Source: an uncultured Marvinbryantia sp. (GTDB lineage: Bacteria > Bacillota > Clostridia > Lachnospirales > Lachnospiraceae). From it: a stretch of DNA of 64,000 nucleotides. Where the stretch lies: contig CALDMO010000023.1 of NCBI GenBank assembly GCA_937915375.1, forward strand, positions 23,708-87,707, in the 5' to 3' direction. The notes beneath the pieces are model-generated. The model saw only the letters and a list, made by a program, of their open reading frames with translations, did not search any database and was not told the DNA's origin. Of this stretch, positions 59,463 to 64,000 are shown one piece after another. How positions within the stretch are numbered: the first letter of the stretch is position 1; every line of letters begins with the position of its first letter. The translations under genes and the position numbers were made by a program.

Positions 59463-60332
59463 TTAAAGCGCGCCGCGCGCTTTATAGTGCAGCGGTGACA
59501 GTCCATAATATTTCTTGAAAAGTTTGCTGAAATGGTAGGCATCTTCATAACCGACTGCGGAAGCGACGGTCTGAATCGAACAGTCTGGATTTTCATCCAG
59601 AAGCTGGCGAGCCTTATTCATACGCAGACTAATCAGATAATTAATCGGCGTATCGCCGGTTTCGCTTTTGAACAGTTTGGAAATATAGAAAGAACTCAGA
59701 TAAATATTCGCTGCAATCTGATCAAGCGATATTTTTTCCTGATAATGTTCTTCCATATATTTGGTGATCTGGTTGACAATATATTTTTTGTTGATGGATT
59801 TGAATTCATAACGCGTATGGGTGCGCCGTTTCAAATCCTCGTCGCGCTGTTGCTTCTGGTAGCGTTCTAAAAGGCAGAGTACTTGAATCAGATAAGCTTT
59901 CAGCATAAAATAACGGCCGGAATCACAGGATTTATTTTCACGGTCGATGGCATTGCAGAGGCGGAACAGCTCTTTTTTTAATTCCTGCGGCAGTTTGGTG
60001 ATGATAGAATGATCACGGAACAGCGGCAGGGTATTTTTTATACAGTTTGTATAGTCTACATTGGTGAATGCCAGGTAGCATTCGCATAAAGCGGGTTCAC
60101 CGTCAGAAACACTCTGATGGCGGGTGTCCGGATTTAGCAGGATCACATTGCCCTCTTCTACCGGATATTCCGTACCTTCGATAAAAAAATGACCCTTTCC
60201 GCCTAGAATAATAACAATTTCAATGAAATCATGTCTGTGATAAGTGTCTTCCTGCGTACGCGGGCCAATGGAAGAAAAGAGGAATTTCGGATTCAGATCA
60301 CTGCAGGTAAAGTCATAATTTGTCTGCTGCAT
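59463..60332 (-). CDS. AraC family transcriptional regulator
   Basis: The 289-residue protein has a cupin-like N-terminal domain (YHRHDFIEIVIILGGKGHFFIEG, then LNPDTRH) and a C-terminal AraC domain (LDQIAANIYLSSFYISKLFK and IQTVASAVGYEDAYHFSKLFK, then GLSPLHYK). AGAAGGAG supports ATG 60332. It diverges from the MATE and GH42 genes and may regulate them. The end of the gene is a palindromic GC-rich stretch (AAAGCGCG/CGCGCTTT). The ligand is unknown, probably a sugar. Confidence 0.88.
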   Translation of the reverse strand: MQQTNYDFTCSDLNPKFLFSSIGPRTQEDTYHRHDFIEIVIILGGKGHFFIEGTEYPVEEGNVILLNPDTRHQSVSDGEPALCECYLAFTNVDYTNCIKNTLPLFRDHSIITKLPQELKKELFRLCNAIDRENKSCDSGRYFMLKAYLIQVLCLLERYQKQQRDEDLKRRTHTRYEFKSINKKYIVNQITKYMEEHYQEKISLDQIAANIYLSSFYISKLFKSETGDTPINYLISLRMNKARQLLDENPDCSIQTVASAVGYEDAYHFSKLFKKYYGLSPLHYKARGAL

Positions 60333-60372
60333 CAAAAAATCTCCTTCTAAAAGCGTTTGTTTCAATAAATTA

Positions 60373-60402
60373 AGTATACAACATAAGACATCTGAATTAC
60401 AA
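60373..60402 (-). promoter_or_regulatory. Promoter of the AraC gene at 59463-60332
   Basis: Minus-strand TTGTAA (60402-60397) and TATACT (60378-60373), 18-base spacing. Confidence 0.45.
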
Positions 60403-60493
60403 GAAACTACATTCTACTTTGTCAAAAAAATTTTATACTAAACGGAGAATTTATTTATGGGCATAAAGTGTACTTGGGAGGGAGGAAATATCT

Positions 60494-61879
60494 ATGACAA
60501 AAAATATGACGGAAGGAAAACCGGTGAAGCTGATCCTGATGTTTGCTCTGCCGCTGATTATTGGCAACATTTTTCAGCAGTTTTACAGTCTGGTGGATAC
60601 TCTGATCGTAGGACGCACGATAGGTGTAAATGCGCTTGCCGCGCTTGGCTGTACGGGGAGTCTTAACTTTTTTGTGCTTGGGTTTATCATGGGATTTGCC
60701 AATGGTTTGGCGATTCTGACGGCGCAGCGTTTCGGGGCTGAGGACGCGGAGGGCGTAAAACGGAGCTTTGCGGCCAGTATTCTTTTGAGTATCGGAATGT
60801 CTGTCATTATCACGATATTGGCGCTTTTATTGGTGCGTCCGGCAATGGAACTGCTGCAGACACCGGAGGAGATTATGGAGGATGCAGTTGCGTATATTCA
60901 GATCATCTTTGCCGGTCTGGCAGCGTCGGTATTTTTTAACCTGACTTCGAATATGATCCGGGCGCTGGGTGACAGTCGTACTCCGCTGGTATTTTTGATT
61001 TTGGCCTGCTGTGTGAATATTGTGTTGGATCTGGTATTTATTACGGTATTTCACATGGGAGTTGAGGGAGCAGCATACGCGACGATTATCTCGCAGGTAC
61101 TTTCCGGTATTTGGTGTTTTCGGTATATTCGCAAAAAAATGCCGGATCTGTGGGTGGAAAAACGCCATTTTATGGCATTCGCAAAAGAGGCAAAGGAACA
61201 TATTGTGCTTGGACTTCCGATGGGCTTTCAGATGTCTATTATTGCAATCGGATCTTTGACACTGCAGTTTGCTTTGAATAGCCTTGGAGCGACTTCGGTC
61301 GCGGCAGTGACGGCGGCTCAGAAAATTGATTCCATCGCGACAATGCCGCTCAACTCACTTGGCGCGGCAATGGCTACATATTCTGCGCAAAATTACGGTG
61401 CGCAGCGTCTGGACCGTATCCGCACGGGCGTGTTTCAGTGCGCGCTGATTTCTGTCGGGATCAGTATTTTGATGGGCGTGGTCAATTTTTTTGCAGGAGA
61501 TGAACTTACCGCTATTTTTGTGGGAAAAGGAGAGACAGAGGTTCTTTCACTGGCAAAGATTTATCTGTGCATAAACGGTACGTTGTATTGGGTATTGGCG
61601 TTGCTTTTTGTGTATCGTTTTACGCTGCAGGGACTTGGAGACAGTGTAACGCCGACGATTGCGGGGGTGATGGAGCTTCTGATGCGCGCAGGCGCGGCGT
61701 TGTTTCTGGTTGGGCCGTTCGGATTTACCGGAGCGGTAGCGGCAAACCCACTGGCTTGGATCGGTGCGTGCATACCATTGGGATTTGCCTATTATCGCTT
61801 GATGAATCGTCTTGAACATCCGGATCGGGCAAAAAAATGTTTGTGGAAGAGAAAGAACTGTCATGCTGGTGAAGAGTAA
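60494..61879 (+). CDS. MATE family efflux transporter
   Basis: The 461-residue, twelve-helix protein has the MATE halves: the N-terminal block VKLILMFALPLIIGNIFQQFY with VDTLIVGR, and AAMATYSAQNYGAQRLDRIRTG in the second half. It differs clearly from the other MATE gene at 47080, so they are not recent duplicates. GGGAGGGAGG precedes ATG 60494. It sits ahead of the GH42 gene, 44 bases away, in one unit. An export role for sugars is conceivable but unsupported. Confidence 0.92.
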   Translation: MTKNMTEGKPVKLILMFALPLIIGNIFQQFYSLVDTLIVGRTIGVNALAALGCTGSLNFFVLGFIMGFANGLAILTAQRFGAEDAEGVKRSFAASILLSIGMSVIITILALLLVRPAMELLQTPEEIMEDAVAYIQIIFAGLAASVFFNLTSNMIRALGDSRTPLVFLILACCVNIVLDLVFITVFHMGVEGAAYATIISQVLSGIWCFRYIRKKMPDLWVEKRHFMAFAKEAKEHIVLGLPMGFQMSIIAIGSLTLQFALNSLGATSVAAVTAAQKIDSIATMPLNSLGAAMATYSAQNYGAQRLDRIRTGVFQCALISVGISILMGVVNFFAGDELTAIFVGKGETEVLSLAKIYLCINGTLYWVLALLFVYRFTLQGLGDSVTPTIAGVMELLMRAGAALFLVGPFGFTGAVAANPLAWIGACIPLGFAYYRLMNRLEHPDRAKKCLWKRKNCHAGEE

Positions 61880-61923
61880 GTGGACAAAAGAAATTCAGAG
61901 TGAAAAAGGAGGATATATTTATT

Positions 61924-63966
61924 ATGGGAACAAAACGAATCATTAACCGTTCGAACCTGCTTCATGGGGGAGACTATAATCCGGAGCAGTGGCTGGACAT
62001 GCCGGAAATTCTGGAACAGGATATTGAACGCTTTAAAGCAGCAGGTATTAACACGGTATCCGTCGGAATTTTCGCATGGTCAATGCTGGAACCGGAGGAG
62101 GGAAACTATCATTTTGAGTGGTTGGAGCAGGTGATTGATCGTCTCTGGGAAAATGGAATCTCTGTGATTCTGGCAACGCCGACAGGGGCAAGACCGAAAT
62201 GGATGGCAGATAAATATCCGGAGGTACTGCGTGTTTCGGTGGATGGGCACCGCAATTTCTTCGGCGCGCGCCACAATCATTGCTATACGTCCCCTATTTA
62301 TCGGGAGAAAATGCGTCGGATCAATACGGAACTGGCCAGACGGTTTGACAGTCATCCGGCAGTTGTTTTATGGCATATCTCTAACGAATACGGCGGGGAA
62401 TGTCACTGTCCGCTTTGTCAGCAGGCATTTCGTGACTGGCTGAAGGAGCGCTACGGTACGATTGAGGCGTTAAATAAAGCGTGGAACACGGTATTCTGGA
62501 GCCATGTTTACAATAGCTTTGATCAGATTGAAAGTCCGTCACCGCGCGGCGAAAGCGGTCTTCACGGTTTGAATCTGGATTGGAAACGTTTTGTGACGCA
62601 TCAGACAAAAGACTTTGTGAAGGCGGAGATTGCTGCGATTCGGGCAGCCGGGGCGGAGAAACCTGCCACAATTAATATGATGTATGATTTTCAGGGGCTG
62701 AATTATCACAAGTTTGCTGATTGTCTGGATATTATTTCGTGGGATACTTATCCGGTATGGCATAAATATCCGGATGCACAGGTGGCATCCGATACGGCTA
62801 TGCAGCACGATATTATGCGAAGTCTGAAGAAAGCGCCGTTCCTTCTGATGGAGTCCTGTCCGTCGGCAACAAACTGGCAGGGCGTCAGCAAGTTAAAAAG
62901 GCCGGGAATGTTGGAGGCAGCTTCTCTGCAGGCGGTAGCGCATGGTTCAGACAGTGTTCTGTATTTCCAGATGCGCCAGAGCAGAGGCGCTTCGGAAAAA
63001 TTTCACGGTGCGGTGATCGACCATTACGGTGGTGCGGATACCCGCGTATTAAAGGAAGTCGGACAGGTGGGCGATGATCTAAAAAAGCTGCAGGAGGTGT
63101 GCGGCGCACAGACGGCTTCTGAAGTGGCCGTTATTTTTGACTGGGAGAACCGCTGGGCGATGGAAGATGCGCAGGGACCGCGGAATAATGGGCTTTATTA
63201 CAAAGAAACGGTTCAAAAAAGTTATGATGCGTTCCGAAAGATGGGGCTGAATGTTGATCTGATCGATGAGGAACAGTCATTGGAGGAATATAAGATTGTA
63301 GCTGCGCCGATGGTATATCTGTTCCGTGCGGGGTTTGAAGAAAAGGTGCGCGCGTTTGTGGAAAAGGGCGGTATTTTTGTGATGACGTACTGGTCCGGTA
63401 TTGCGGATGAGACAGATTTGTGTTTCCTGGGAGGTACGCCGCATGCGCTGACGGATGTTTTTGGACTTCGCAGCACGGAAATCGATGCTCTTTACGATTG
63501 GGAATGCAATTATGCGGTTTCCAAAGAAGGCGAGCCGTTTGATAAAACATATGTCTGCAAAAATCTTTGTGATCTGGTAAAGACAACAACGGCGAAAACG
63601 CTGTTATGCTATCGGGAGGATTTCTATCAGGGAATGCCGGTTCTGACGGAAAATATATATGGAAATGGATTGGCGTACTATATTTGCGCTGATCTGGAGC
63701 AGGAGTTCTATAATGACTTTTATCAGATGCTGGCAAAGAAAGCCGGAATTACTTTGCCGGTTTCCTGGGAAATTCCGGCGGGCGTTGAGGTTTCTACCCG
63801 TGAGGATGAGGAAGCCCAGTATCTGTTTGTACAGAATTTTAATCCGGAGGCAGTAAGCGTGCCGCTGCATGAGGAAGCGGGTGAGGCGCTTCTGGGTGAT
63901 AAAACAGATCATTTGCGGGGGTACGGCAGTGTGGTTTTGAAACGTCTGTTGGGGTACAATAGATAG
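61924..63966 (+). CDS. GH42 beta-galactosidase
   Basis: The 680-residue protein is full length for GH42: TIM barrel with acid/base Glu155 in HISNEYGGE and nucleophile Glu310 in LLMESCPSA, a zinc-binding Cys cluster (ECHCPLC), a trimerisation domain, and a C-terminal beta domain. It hydrolyses terminal beta-galactosides, for example from plant galactans, inside the cell, as no signal peptide is present. AAAAGGAGG places the start at 61924, with the open frame starting at 61900. The AraC regulator at 59463 is a likely controller. Confidence 0.93.
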   Translation: MGTKRIINRSNLLHGGDYNPEQWLDMPEILEQDIERFKAAGINTVSVGIFAWSMLEPEEGNYHFEWLEQVIDRLWENGISVILATPTGARPKWMADKYPEVLRVSVDGHRNFFGARHNHCYTSPIYREKMRRINTELARRFDSHPAVVLWHISNEYGGECHCPLCQQAFRDWLKERYGTIEALNKAWNTVFWSHVYNSFDQIESPSPRGESGLHGLNLDWKRFVTHQTKDFVKAEIAAIRAAGAEKPATINMMYDFQGLNYHKFADCLDIISWDTYPVWHKYPDAQVASDTAMQHDIMRSLKKAPFLLMESCPSATNWQGVSKLKRPGMLEAASLQAVAHGSDSVLYFQMRQSRGASEKFHGAVIDHYGGADTRVLKEVGQVGDDLKKLQEVCGAQTASEVAVIFDWENRWAMEDAQGPRNNGLYYKETVQKSYDAFRKMGLNVDLIDEEQSLEEYKIVAAPMVYLFRAGFEEKVRAFVEKGGIFVMTYWSGIADETDLCFLGGTPHALTDVFGLRSTEIDALYDWECNYAVSKEGEPFDKTYVCKNLCDLVKTTTAKTLLCYREDFYQGMPVLTENIYGNGLAYYICADLEQEFYNDFYQMLAKKAGITLPVSWEIPAGVEVSTREDEEAQYLFVQNFNPEAVSVPLHEEAGEALLGDKTDHLRGYGSVVLKRLLGYNR

Positions 63967-64000
63967 GTAACAAGATAAATAACAAAATAAAAACAAGGAT

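Overview
The window looks like chromosomal DNA from an anaerobic, endospore-forming Clostridia, most likely a gut Lachnospiraceae relative. The signs are moderate GC, strong AGGAGG-type ribosome binding sites, TTGACA/TATAAT promoters at 16-18 bp spacing, rubrerythrin plus a PerR-type regulator, a group-B-like [FeFe] hydrogenase, YesM/YesN-type two-component proteins, MecA, a CwlD-type spore cortex amidase and a YaaH-like GH18. This assignment is inferred from gene content. I saw no tRNA, rRNA, insertion sequence, phage or CRISPR array.

Layout. 1-0.6 kb: end of a carboxylesterase. 0.7-1.8 kb: a two-gene chromate-type transporter. 1.9-11.6 kb: a molybdenum/purine/metal region. It holds a ModE-like regulator and a fused NTPase/MocA-like cofactor protein on the minus strand, a three-subunit xanthine-dehydrogenase-type molybdenum hydroxylase, xanthine phosphoribosyltransferase, a zinc alcohol dehydrogenase, two COG0523 (CobW-type) GTPases and a cysteine-rich zinc-ribbon protein. 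11.8-14.1 kb: the glgC-glgD pair. 14.3-26.8 kb: a glycan-use locus with an AraC regulator, GH127 beta-L-arabinofuranosidase, YesN-like response regulator, a three-gene sugar ABC importer lacking its ATPase, GH31, and the YesM-like sensor kinase. 26.8-28.3 kb: [FeFe] hydrogenase. 28.4-40.4 kb: a glucuronide locus with an AraC regulator, uxaC, uxuA, uxuB, four consecutive Gfo/Idh/MocA oxidoreductases and a GH2 beta-glucuronidase.

40.4-44 kb: an ABC-class predicted ATPase, a UlaG-like metallo-hydrolase and a glycerophosphodiesterase. 44.2-45.8 kb: a yybP-ykoY manganese riboswitch with terminator, followed by OadB-type and 40-residue OadG-type sodium-pump subunits. 45.9-53 kb: an epimerase-like protein, MATE exporter, YfcE phosphodiesterase, and a GntR-dehydratase-KDG kinase set. 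53.1-55.2 kb: rubrerythrin and perR, each with a promoter-PerR box arrangement, and a YitT-like membrane protein. 55.4-59.4 kb: MecA, an unassigned structured-RNA candidate, a small lineage protein, GH18 and CwlD. 59.5-64 kb: AraC, MATE and a GH42 beta-galactosidase.

How it fits together. Beta-glucuronidase releases glucuronate, UxaC/UxuB/UxuA carry it to 2-keto-3-deoxygluconate, and the PfkB kinase near 52 kb could phosphorylate that product. The arabinofuranosidase, GH31, importer and two-component genes form a second plant-glycan unit. The most interesting non-protein signals are the manganese riboswitch ahead of an isolated OadB-OadG pair and the structured leader at about 56.28-56.47 kb, where an 11-bp closing stem competes with a terminator-like hairpin.
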